Shown here: positions 1-5,761 of the stretch, in pieces
Position numbering within the stretch: position 1 is the stretch's first letter
Layout of the letters: each line of letters begins with the position of its first letter
Assembly: GCA_014729495.1 (NCBI GenBank)
Contig: WJJV01000074.1
Span: 1-14,697, forward strand
Direction: 5' to 3'
Length of the DNA: 14,697 nucleotides
Source of the DNA: Candidatus Woesearchaeota archaeon
Lineage (GTDB): Archaea > Nanobdellota > Nanobdellia > Woesearchaeales > UBA12501
Notes under the pieces: model-generated
Database searches by the model: none
The model's input: the letters and a program-made list of their open reading frames with translations, nothing else
What the model was told of the DNA's origin: nothing
Made by a program: the position numbers and the translations under genes

Positions 1-87
1 ATTCTTTCGAATTTGCAAGTAAAATGCAAATCCGTTAATACTTTGAGCTCTGCTCAAAGGGGAAGACATCCTTTAGGGTGGGGTTAG
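1..87 (+). other. 3' tail of an unidentified plus-strand reading frame, cut by the window edge
   Basis: Frame 1 is open from base 1 to the TAG at 85-87, giving 28 codons that end in SSAQRGRHPLGWG. It is too short to identify. The coding tail runs through a perfect 8-bp stem (41-48 with 52-59, loop TCT) and a weaker 5-bp stem lies at 68-72/86-90 just beyond the stop. A coding tail entering G-rich hairpins recalls the 3' ends of IS200/IS605 tnpB genes, where the guide RNA scaffold overlaps the gene end. That comparison is only a guess; the frame could equally be open by chance. Confidence 0.2.
41..59. repeat. 8-bp perfect stem-loop
   Basis: CTTTGAGC pairs perfectly with GCTCAAAG across a 3-nt TCT loop. 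It lies between the open frame entering the window and the stop codon of the minus-strand gene that ends at 120. It could be a terminator-like or mobile-element end structure. Confidence 0.5.
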
Positions 88-119
88 GATCTGCTTATAA
101 GATAATGGTCAAATTTTTA

Positions 120-1391
120 TTATACTGCATACTTACAAGTGTTCGAGACTGCACTTTTCCTGCCTGAATGCTGATGCGACCGCTGGCTTGTTTTTACTGT
201 GATATCCTTCATTGGAAGGGCATTGTCAGCTGAAGCATACATGGCAAGCTCTGCTACATCAACATCATCTGAGTGTATTACGGCTCTCTGTTCAGGCACT
301 GCATAAGCTGCTGCAACTACACTCAAATCTCCAAGATCCTTGCTTGCGTAGAATGACCTTCCTTTCATTGCTGAAGCCACAGCTTTTGAGATGTTTCCTC
401 TTATGTATCTCTCCTGTTCTGGACTGAGATTGATCCCTTTTTCCTGAAGATTTCTTGTCAGAGTATTTTTGGCTCTTTGATCGATTATATCAAAATCCAT
501 TCCAGGCAGTTCATATGACTTGATTGTATTGCCTACAATATTCTTTGAGCATATGCTGGAGTATTCTGATAAGATTCCCATATAATCCCTGAAAAGGCTT
601 CCGCTGGCTGGTTCGTCAGCAGAAAGTATCCTGCCTGGCATTGTGCTGAAGTAGGCGAATGTGCCCATCTGCTTTGCAAGCTCGCTATTGCCTGACTCTC
701 CTATTGTCTTCTTTGCATCCTCTATCATGAACCCATGATTGTACCTTGACTTGAAGTCATAGGTTCCTTGCAGGGATACTTCTATATCATCTCCTTTGGT
801 CTTATTCCCATCAGTGAGCGTTATTACTGAGTCTCCTTCATCATAAAGTCTGCATGTTATCCCGAGATCCTCAAAGAGCCCTATCTCTATTGCAGGAAGC
901 AGGGCCTGCCTTATGCTCTCTGCGAACTCCTCCTTGTCCTTGAGGCTGTTTCCGCATGTGATTGTTATGCTGTTTATGTTCTGTTCAGGATGCTCTTCTG
1001 TCCCCTCTGCCTTGTTTATCCTGTTATAGAGCTTCTTTGGGCCAAGTGCATGGAGGAAACCTGAAAGCGCTCCTGCAAAATCGCTCTTTCTCATTCCCAA
1101 AACTGTGGGGCTTTCTACTATTTTATCATCTCCATAGACTGAATGCACAACAGAATCTATCTGCCTGTAAGCTTCTGATCTAAGCGCGTCTGAGCTTTCC
1201 TTTATGGTCCTGAAAGCTTTCCTGGCTTTGCCTGCCTTGTGCTTCACGCTTTTGCTGTTCGCAAGCTCCTGGATCTCATCCATCACATATTGTGTTGTAT
1301 AAAGATTAGAATCATCATCTGGTTTCACAGCGCCGAAGCTGCATGTGTCAACTATCTCTGCAATGTCCTGTGACCTCTCTTTTGGCTGCAT
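120..1391 (-). CDS. Hypothetical protein with a possible PIN-like nuclease domain split by a long insert (423 aa)
   Basis: I do not recognise this family as a whole. In numbering that starts at the TTG at 1397, residues 15-41 read IVDTCSF followed by YVMDEIQEL. This matches the first strand Asp (D17) and the helix Glu (E41) of PIN ribonucleases. Near the C-terminus, D357 in GDLSVVAAAYAV and the segment AVIHSDDVDVAELA (D377, D378, D380) resemble the second half of a PIN fold, where the remaining metal-binding acids sit. About 300 residues of unknown sequence separate the halves, far more than in ordinary PIN domains of about 130 residues. The nuclease role is therefore inference. The ATG at 1391 is preferred because GAGGT lies 8 nt upstream; the TTG at 1397 is too close to it. 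The gene is monocistronic as far as can be seen, with its promoter in the region shared with rpl35ae. Codon use is like its neighbours. Confidence 0.6.
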   Translation of the reverse strand: MQPKERSQDIAEIVDTCSFGAVKPDDDSNLYTTQYVMDEIQELANSKSVKHKAGKARKAFRTIKESSDALRSEAYRQIDSVVHSVYGDDKIVESPTVLGMRKSDFAGALSGFLHALGPKKLYNRINKAEGTEEHPEQNINSITITCGNSLKDKEEFAESIRQALLPAIEIGLFEDLGITCRLYDEGDSVITLTDGNKTKGDDIEVSLQGTYDFKSRYNHGFMIEDAKKTIGESGNSELAKQMGTFAYFSTMPGRILSADEPASGSLFRDYMGILSEYSSICSKNIVGNTIKSYELPGMDFDIIDQRAKNTLTRNLQEKGINLSPEQERYIRGNISKAVASAMKGRSFYASKDLGDLSVVAAAYAVPEQRAVIHSDDVDVAELAMYASADNALPMKDITVKTSQRSHQHSGRKSAVSNTCKYAV

Positions 1392-1435
1392 TTCCAAAAC
1401 CTCTTCTCAATACTGCCTACTATATGAGTACCTAA

Positions 1436-1495
1436 TAGTGGTAATGTACTACTAATATTTAAATCTTTTGTTTATTAGTCACCATTTAGTGGTAA
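1436..1495 (-). promoter_or_regulatory. Paired TTACCACTA sites flanking the TATA box
   Basis: The 9-mer TTACCACTA (minus strand) occurs exactly twice, at 1436-1444 and 1487-1495, 51 bp apart, one on each side of the TATA box. Each lies within a weak inverted repeat (TAGTGGTA/TACTACTA at 1436-1453; ACCA/TGGT around 1481-1493). The placement suggests operators for a repressor or activator. The binding protein is unknown. Confidence 0.35.
1456..1463 (-). promoter_or_regulatory. TATA box for the gene at 120-1391
   Basis: On the minus strand this reads TTTAAATA, about 65 nt upstream of the ATG at 1391. It predicts a leader of roughly 40 nt, which agrees with the visible ribosome binding site GAGGT ahead of that start. 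Confidence 0.45.
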
Positions 1496-1576
1496 AATGC
1501 AGAATGAGTATATGTATTATATATGAAAATAAACTGGACTGGGCAGTACTCAAATTAATTCTCTATTATCACAAAC

Positions 1577-1586
1577 TATTTAAATA
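1577..1586 (+). promoter_or_regulatory. TATA box of rpl35ae
   Basis: TATTTAAATA is centred about 25 nt upstream of the ATG at 1607. This spacing implies a leaderless transcript and confirms the chosen start. Confidence 0.6.
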
Positions 1587-1606
1587 GCCTCAATTCCCAG
1601 CAGGAT

Positions 1607-1864
1607 ATGGAAGCAGTAATAGTGAATTTCAGGAGCAGCAGGACAAGGCAGAAGGATAATCACATGATCCTTGATATTCCTGGAAATGATTCAAAAGAAA
1701 AGGCAGAGAATCTTGTGGGCAAGAAGGTAGTATGGAAGAGCCCAGCAGGAAGGCCAATAAACGGCAAGATAGCCTCAGCGCACGGCAATAAGGGAGCTGT
1801 GAGGGTTATATTTGAGAAAGGCATGCCTGGTCAGAGTTTGGGGACTAAGGTTAGTATTGAGTGA
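1607..1864 (+). CDS. rpl35ae: Large-subunit ribosomal protein eL33 (L35Ae)
   Basis: Ribosomal protein of the large subunit, shared by archaea and eukaryotes and absent from bacteria. The 85-aa product has the family signature from residue 37 on: GKKVVWKSPAG, then NGKIASAHGNKGAVRV, then FEKGMPGQSLGTKVSI. This is a small beta-barrel RNA-binding fold, and 85 aa is the normal archaeal length. The start is fixed by the TATA box about 25 nt upstream and by the family N-terminus. An oligo-T run follows the stop. Unusually, the last 15 or so codons and the stop are repeated about 140 bp downstream. Its convergent neighbour rpoL is also a core information-processing gene, so this part of the window is probably old chromosomal backbone. 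Confidence 0.95.
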   Translation: MEAVIVNFRSSRTRQKDNHMILDIPGNDSKEKAENLVGKKVVWKSPAGRPINGKIASAHGNKGAVRVIFEKGMPGQSLGTKVSIE

Positions 1865-1869
1865 ATGAT
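1811..1869 (+). repeat. rpl35ae 3'-end repeat, copy 1 (functional)
   Basis: This 59-bp segment covers the final codons, the stop and 5 nt of trailer of rpl35ae. It matches 1952-2010 at 57 of 59 positions; both differences are A in this copy and G in the other. Confidence 0.85.
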
Positions 1870-1870
1870 G

Positions 1871-1880
1871 TTTTTTTCTT
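1871..1880 (+). terminator. Oligo-T terminator after rpl35ae
   Basis: TTTTTTTCTT begins 6 nt after the rpl35ae stop codon. Archaeal RNA polymerase terminates on such U-rich tracts without needing a hairpin. Confidence 0.45.
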
Positions 1881-1890
1881 GGTTTATAGC

Positions 1891-1917
1891 GTCCTATTGA
1901 GCGTAGCGAGATAGGAC
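1891..1917. repeat. Stem-loop between the two rpl35ae ends
   Basis: GTCCTAT (1891-1897) pairs with ATAGGAC (1911-1917) around the 13-nt loop TGAGCGTAGCGAG. It lies inside the interval separating the two rpl35ae 3'-end copies. Confidence 0.55.
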
Positions 1918-1951
1918 TGGATGGCGCGTGTCAACCGAGCAAGACCAGTTG

Positions 1952-2010
1952 TTTGAGAAGGGCATGCCTGGTCAGAGTTTGGGGGCTAAGGTTAGTATTG
2001 AGTGAATGAT
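1952..2010 (+). pseudogene. rpl35ae 3'-end repeat, copy 2 (gene fragment)
   Basis: A second, 57/59 identical copy of the last part of rpl35ae, including the in-frame stop, without any upstream coding sequence. The 82 bp between the copies contain a 7-bp-stem hairpin (1891-1917). The near-identity points to a recent event: a tandem duplication, or insertion of an element that carried a copy of the gene end so that the gene stays intact. Confidence 0.75.
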
Positions 2011-2110
2011 TCTTAGTTTTATATGGTAACTTATTAGTTGGCAGCAGCAACAATAGATAAGGCAGTATTCTACTTATGGCAGCAACAACAACATTGGACT
2101 CATATACGGT

Positions 2111-2127
2111 CAAAGCCTTCGGCTTTG
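2111..2127. repeat. 7-bp stem, 3-nt loop hairpin
   Basis: CAAAGCC pairs with GGCTTTG across TTC. It is a compact, stable hairpin nested inside the 2040-2207 inverted repeat. Confidence 0.6.
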
Positions 2128-2140
2128 CCCTATTCACAAA

Positions 2141-2173
2141 GGAAATTCCCGAACTCGCGTAACGGGAATTTCC
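2141..2173. repeat. 11-bp perfect stem hairpin
   Basis: GGAAATTCCCG (2141-2151) pairs perfectly with CGGGAATTTCC (2163-2173) around an 11-nt loop. It is the strongest stem seen in the window. It ends in no T run, so it does not look like a simple intrinsic terminator. Confidence 0.65.
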
Positions 2174-2232
2174 TCTGCATTCAATATTCGTCCTTGTTGC
2201 TGCTGCCTAACAAAACCCAAAAGCCATTGCCA

Positions 2233-2271
2233 CCTCTCCGATGTCAGGGCAGCAGCATCTGATCGGAGAGG
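2233..2271. repeat. 10-bp perfect stem hairpin
   Basis: CCTCTCCGAT (2233-2242) pairs with ATCGGAGAGG (2262-2271) over a 19-nt loop that contains GGCAGCAGCA, the same motif as the arms of the neighbouring inverted repeat. From here to rpoL (2272-2358) nothing further was seen. Confidence 0.6.
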
Positions 2272-2358
2272 CTAGGAGTATATTGCAAGAAAATAAACTG
2301 AAAGCGATAGCAACAAATAGATTCTCCAAGAAATGATAATCTAAAGAACTAAATCTAC

Positions 2359-2631
2359 TTAAACTGCCTTGGCTGCTGCTTTCTCAACTCCTGCAAGGTC
2401 TTTCTTGATCCTTGCCACAGCGTCTGCAAGGGCTTTCCTGGGTTCTTTTCCTGAGGTCTCTACAATCAATGTGGGCGCGCTAACACTAGGATGTTTCTTA
2501 GAATAGGCTGCTGTCTTGACATCCTTGTCATTCCATAGCTCTTTCCTGACAAGATTCATCAGTGTAGCATCCTCTCCCTCGACCTCAGCAACAAGCCTTG
2601 TCTTTGTCTCCTCAAGAACATTGAATTCCAT
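2359..2631 (-). CDS. rpoL: DNA-directed RNA polymerase subunit L (Rpo11)
   Basis: Small RNA polymerase assembly subunit, homologous to eukaryotic Rpb11/AC19. It pairs with subunit D to form the alpha-like platform of the enzyme. The 90-aa product has the family layout: MEFNVLEETKTRLVAEVEGED as the first strands, a helix with LMNLVRKELW at 25-33, then AAYSKKHPSVSAPTLIVET (41-59), which is the conserved HP-centred strand, and a C-terminal helix ending in an Ala/Lys-rich tail. Length is normal for archaea. A TATA box about 40 nt upstream and an AGGTG ribosome binding site 6 nt before the ATG support the start. It converges with rpl35ae. Confidence 0.93.
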   Translation of the reverse strand: MEFNVLEETKTRLVAEVEGEDATLMNLVRKELWNDKDVKTAAYSKKHPSVSAPTLIVETSGKEPRKALADAVARIKKDLAGVEKAAAKAV

Positions 2632-2664
2632 TCATAGCACCTAATATGCCTGAAAACTTGGCTC

Positions 2665-2674
2665 ATTTATAAAG
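2665..2674 (-). promoter_or_regulatory. TATA box of rpoL
   Basis: On the minus strand it reads TTTATAAAT, about 39 nt ahead of the rpoL ATG. This predicts a short leader that still contains the AGGTG ribosome binding site. Confidence 0.5.
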
Positions 2675-2787
2675 CTTATTGTTTGGGTATGCCTTATAAA
2701 TGAATCTTTAAATGGGTCGCTTCTCCCTATTAGTGATTAAAACAGCGCTCTTAAGATGCTAGAATGAGAATAATCATAAGAGATATC

Positions 2788-3420
2788 CTATAACTTTTTC
2801 TGCACTCTTTCTAATCGCCAGCATCCTACTTTTATCCTGTGTATCTTTCTCTTGTGGAAGAGCTGGCTTGCCTTGATTGGAAAATCATAATTCCAGTGAT
2901 GGCTTGCCTCAAATCCATTGTCCCTTGCTATCTTCTCAATGAAATCCTTTGATGTTGACTTGTGGAAAGTGTATATTATGTCAGCGATGGAGAATGCCTT
3001 GATCAGGAAGTCCCTGTCAGCGTGCTTTTTCTTTGTGCCGAAAGGAGGGTTCTGTATGACAACATCCACATTATGCCTGAAGTCAGCCACATCTGCATGC
3101 ACAAATTCCTTCTGGCCCATCTCAGTGAACTTCGAAAGATTGCGCTTTGCTGTCTCAAGCACATTCTGATCAGAATCAACAAAGAATACCTTCCTTGCTC
3201 CCAGTATGAGTGCTCCTATCCCCAGTATTCCGGTTCCGCAGCCAAGGTCTGCTATTGTCATCCCCTCAATATCATCATGGAAGTATGCATTCCACAGAAC
3301 TTCTGCTCCTGTCTCTGAATCCATTGGATACTGCTCTGTGCCTGCGTCAGGATCCTCAAATACCTCAAGCTTTGAGAGCTCTACTGCGAGTCTTGCTTTA
3401 GAGTTAACCAATGGTGGCAT
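2788..3420 (-). CDS. METTL5-like rRNA N6-adenine methyltransferase
   Basis: SAM-dependent class I methyltransferase, 210 aa. Motif I is DLGCGTGILGIGA (58-70), the acidic end of strand 2 is VDSD (81-84), and the catalytic motif IV is NPPFG (124-128), typical of enzymes that methylate exocyclic adenine amino groups. The segment EQYPMDSETGAEVLW (29-43) is the EQYPT-type N-terminal hallmark of the METTL5 branch, whose eukaryotic member makes m6A in small-subunit rRNA. The same target type is inferred here. Its length and the FPIKASQLFHKRKIHRIKV tail fit archaeal members. It is the last gene of a minus-strand operon: its ATG follows the upstream stop by 3 nt. No TRMT112-like partner is in the window. 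Confidence 0.88.
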   Translation of the reverse strand: MPPLVNSKARLAVELSKLEVFEDPDAGTEQYPMDSETGAEVLWNAYFHDDIEGMTIADLGCGTGILGIGALILGARKVFFVDSDQNVLETAKRNLSKFTEMGQKEFVHADVADFRHNVDVVIQNPPFGTKKKHADRDFLIKAFSIADIIYTFHKSTSKDFIEKIARDNGFEASHHWNYDFPIKASQLFHKRKIHRIKVGCWRLERVQKKL

Positions 3421-3423
3421 CCT

Positions 3424-4740
3424 TCAATCACCCTCCTCTTTCATTCCTTTGTGCCAGATAACTTTTTCCTGGCTTACATCATAAACAGGAATGCCTAATC
3501 TTTTACATATCAATATCTTAAAATCCTTGAATGATATATCTTCATCAACCCCTAATCTCAGCCTCAGGTAATCCATTAAACCTTCCCTATAATTATCATG
3601 AAATGGGAAGAACTTCTTTTGCATATCTTTAGAATGGCTGCGATACCAGTTTATATTATTGTCTATTCTTTTCAGCTTGTCGCTCACTTTTATCTTACCA
3701 TCCCTATCACCTGTCAGGTACCCCACAATATCATTCAGATCGACTGGTTTTATTGCAATTATCTCTGACATATAATCATCATGAGTCTGTCTTGCACAGA
3801 ACGTAAATTTTTTTATGTTCTTTGGATACACGATCAGATGATCCGTTCCATAACCTTCTCTTCCATGGCTATCATTGAAGAGATCATCTGTTTTGCCACT
3901 AAAAAACGAAGGATGAAGATATAAGTCCTGCATCCTTACATATATCTCTCTGTCATTTGGATTATTGAGAAATCTATCCATTATATCCCAGAATCTTTTA
4001 CTATATTTCAGAGAAGGGATAAAATCTTTGTATGAAAGTTCCTGTTTTTCCTTATAGACCTCAATTTTGCACTCCTTTAACAATTCAAGATATTCTTTTA
4101 TTATTGAGATATCATATCCCTCTTCAAGGTCAAGAAGCTCAGTTATTATCCCTCTTGGATACATTATGGGAAGCGGAGCCTCAAACCATAGTATAGGCAC
4201 ATCATCAGTAGGTGTTTGATCGCCTTTGTACATTTTTCTAGCAGCAGAAGCGCTGTACATCCTTCCTCTTCTTTCAAGTTCTATCCATGCTAAGATAGAC
4301 TTTTCTCTTCTGAATAACAGAGGGGTTTTCTTTATATCTATCAGCTTTATATCTGCCTGTTTGGGAGGTCTTTTCAATGATTTAAGATAAAGCAAGGAGT
4401 CTTTAGAGAAAAGTGTCCTGATGTTTCCCAAAAGCATATTTATTTCTTTTGCCCAATCTTCTTGGACCTCTTCAGAAACATTTTTTTCACCTATCATAGA
4501 TTCAATATCCTGATGAAGCCTTAATGCCATCTTCTGCAGATGGGAGTAGACTTTACTCTTTGAGTTTTCCTTGTAAATTTTCTTAAGATCTTTTATTATA
4601 CTCCTATCTATCTTGTCAAGCTCAAGAATCTTATCTTTACTCCAGTACCAGTTTTCAGGAAGAAAGCCTATGTCTTCAAGTTCTTCGATATGCTCTGCCA
4701 GCTTCTCATTTACACTCTTGAATAGATACATATCGATCAC
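3424..4740 (-). CDS. Hypothetical protein of unknown family (438 aa) in the trxB-METTL5 operon
   Basis: Not recognised. It begins with GTG overlapping the trxB-like stop codon by 4 nt (GTGA), so translational coupling is likely; an ATG three codons in (4731) is the alternative. The product is soluble, without signal or membrane segments. Residues 1-120 are helical and charged. A middle block has VPILWFEAPLPIMYPRGIITELLD (181-204). A segment rich in possible active-site residues follows: SHGREGYGTDHLIVYP (291-306), FCARQTHDDYMSEIIAI (314-330) and DIVGYLTGDRDGKI (337-350). The C-terminal half ends with a compact basic helical part. Codon use (many ATA, AGA, TTA) is AT-richer than the two genes beside it, hinting at later acquisition into an older operon. 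No function is proposed. Confidence 0.7.
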   Translation of the reverse strand: MIDMYLFKSVNEKLAEHIEELEDIGFLPENWYWSKDKILELDKIDRSIIKDLKKIYKENSKSKVYSHLQKMALRLHQDIESMIGEKNVSEEVQEDWAKEINMLLGNIRTLFSKDSLLYLKSLKRPPKQADIKLIDIKKTPLLFRREKSILAWIELERRGRMYSASAARKMYKGDQTPTDDVPILWFEAPLPIMYPRGIITELLDLEEGYDISIIKEYLELLKECKIEVYKEKQELSYKDFIPSLKYSKRFWDIMDRFLNNPNDREIYVRMQDLYLHPSFFSGKTDDLFNDSHGREGYGTDHLIVYPKNIKKFTFCARQTHDDYMSEIIAIKPVDLNDIVGYLTGDRDGKIKVSDKLKRIDNNINWYRSHSKDMQKKFFPFHDNYREGLMDYLRLRLGVDEDISFKDFKILICKRLGIPVYDVSQEKVIWHKGMKEEGD

Positions 4741-5642
4741 TCTTTTCTATTAGCAAGATACCTTGCGACTTTCAGCAGCGCCATGCATCCCTGGCCTGCT
4801 GCTATCACATACTGGTATTCATGTCCTGATGCACAGTCGCCTGCTGCAAACACACCTTCCTGGCTTGTGTGAGTCCTGCAGTCTATCTTTATATGATCAT
4901 GCTCATCCTTTTCCACAAAGTCTCCCAGGAAATCAGTGTTAGGCACCCTGCCTATCTCTATTATCACACCCTGCACCTTGAGGTCATGCTCTTCTCCATC
5001 CTTCTCATACTTCAGGCCCTCAACAAACTTGTCCCCGTATATCTCCTTGACATCAGCCTTGTTTATGAACTCTACCTTCTCATGATCCAGTATCTTCTCC
5101 TTGAGATATTCATGTGCTGGAGATTCATTATTTGTGTCAATTATCTTTATGCTCTTGGCAATGTCCAGCATGAAGTCAGCTCCTTCAAGCCCTGCATTGC
5201 CGGCGCCTATTATTGCCACATCCTTTCCCTTGAACAATGGGCCGTCGCAGATAGAGCAGTATGTCACTCCTTTGTTGGCCAGCTCCTCTTCTCCTGGCAC
5301 CCCAAGTTTCCTTGCTCTTGCTCCTGCGGCTATTATGACTGTCTTTGTCTCATACTCGCTCTTGCCTGTCTTCACAATAAAGCCATCATCAGATTTCTCT
5401 ATGCTCTCAACAGTCTCCTGCTTCACATTGACATCATTCTCTTTCATCTGCTTCATCATCTTCTCTGTCAGCTCCTGGCCTGTTGTCTCCACTATGCCTG
5501 GATAGTTGTAGACCTTTCCAGATACATTGAACTGGCCTCCGAAGTCAGACGATAGAATCAGAAAATCCATCCTCTTTCTTGATGCGTACAGTGCTGCTGT
5601 GAGGCCTGCGATGCCTGCTCCGATTATTATTGTATCATGCAT
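4737..5642 (-). CDS. trxB: Thioredoxin reductase-like FAD/NAD(P)-dependent oxidoreductase
   Basis: Flavoprotein disulfide reductase, 301 aa, cytoplasmic. It passes electrons from a pyridine nucleotide through FAD to a CxxC pair and on to thioredoxin or glutaredoxin-type partners. Seen: FAD-binding GAGIAG (8-13), FGGQFNVSGKVYNYPG (34-49), redox pair C129-S-I-C132 in the context YCSICDGPLFKGK, second nucleotide-binding motif GAGNAG (146-151) and the FAD-closing motif GVFAAGDC (263-270). The usual NADPH-phosphate motif HRRxxxR after the second glycine motif is replaced by IIDTNNESPA (168-177), closer to NADH-using AhpF-type enzymes. The electron donor is therefore open. It is first in a three-gene operon with its own TATA box and AAGGTGA ribosome binding site. 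Confidence 0.9.
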   Translation of the reverse strand: MHDTIIIGAGIAGLTAALYASRKRMDFLILSSDFGGQFNVSGKVYNYPGIVETTGQELTEKMMKQMKENDVNVKQETVESIEKSDDGFIVKTGKSEYETKTVIIAAGARARKLGVPGEEELANKGVTYCSICDGPLFKGKDVAIIGAGNAGLEGADFMLDIAKSIKIIDTNNESPAHEYLKEKILDHEKVEFINKADVKEIYGDKFVEGLKYEKDGEEHDLKVQGVIIEIGRVPNTDFLGDFVEKDEHDHIKIDCRTHTSQEGVFAAGDCASGHEYQYVIAAGQGCMALLKVARYLANRKE

Positions 5643-5684
5643 GTGCTATCACCTTTGTATACTTCTCTTGATAATGGCTTTCTG

Positions 5685-5694
5685 CTTTTAAATC
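5685..5694 (-). promoter_or_regulatory. TATA box of the trxB operon
   Basis: Minus-strand GATTTAAAAG lies about 45 nt upstream of the ATG at 5642. The leader would contain the ribosome binding site AAGGTGA, spaced 7 nt from the start. It probably drives all three operon genes. Confidence 0.5.
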
Positions 5695-5735
5695 TTTTTG
5701 ATGCCTCTTGCTTTGTCTGTGCTTTCACCGCAATA

Positions 5736-5744
5736 TTTATATAT
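5736..5744 (+). promoter_or_regulatory. TATA box of the MscS gene
   Basis: TTTATATAT is centred about 22 nt before the ATG at 5762, as expected for a leaderless archaeal transcript. Confidence 0.5.
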
Positions 5745-5761
5745 GTTGCATATGATATATT

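Larger units (their letters stand above)
2040..2207. repeat. 14-bp perfect terminal inverted repeat enclosing two hairpins
   Basis: GGCAGCAGCAACAA at 2040-2053 is exactly inverted at 2194-2207, and the match extends by GTT with one bulged base. Related direct copies of GGCAGCARCA lie at 2078 and 2248. Inside are two strong stem-loops. No coding frame of quality covers the interval. The layout resembles a small non-autonomous mobile element (MITE-like) or a structured RNA. No clear target-site duplication was seen. Confidence 0.5.

Noticed and set aside
1931..2262. Two small frames (68 aa minus, 74 aa plus) in the rpl35ae-rpoL spacer
   Set aside because: They run across perfect hairpins and the inverted repeat, and their residues are explained by the repeats; no start signals are seen.
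2918..3484. Several plus-strand frames over the methyltransferase gene
   Set aside because: All are antisense to the METTL5-like gene, which has clear catalytic motifs; compositions are shadow-like (Ser/Leu/Cys-rich).
4869..5555. Open frame of 228 codons on the plus strand
   Set aside because: It is antisense to the well-supported thioredoxin reductase gene, rich in Leu/Tyr/His/Cys in the manner of a shadow frame, and has no promoter of its own.
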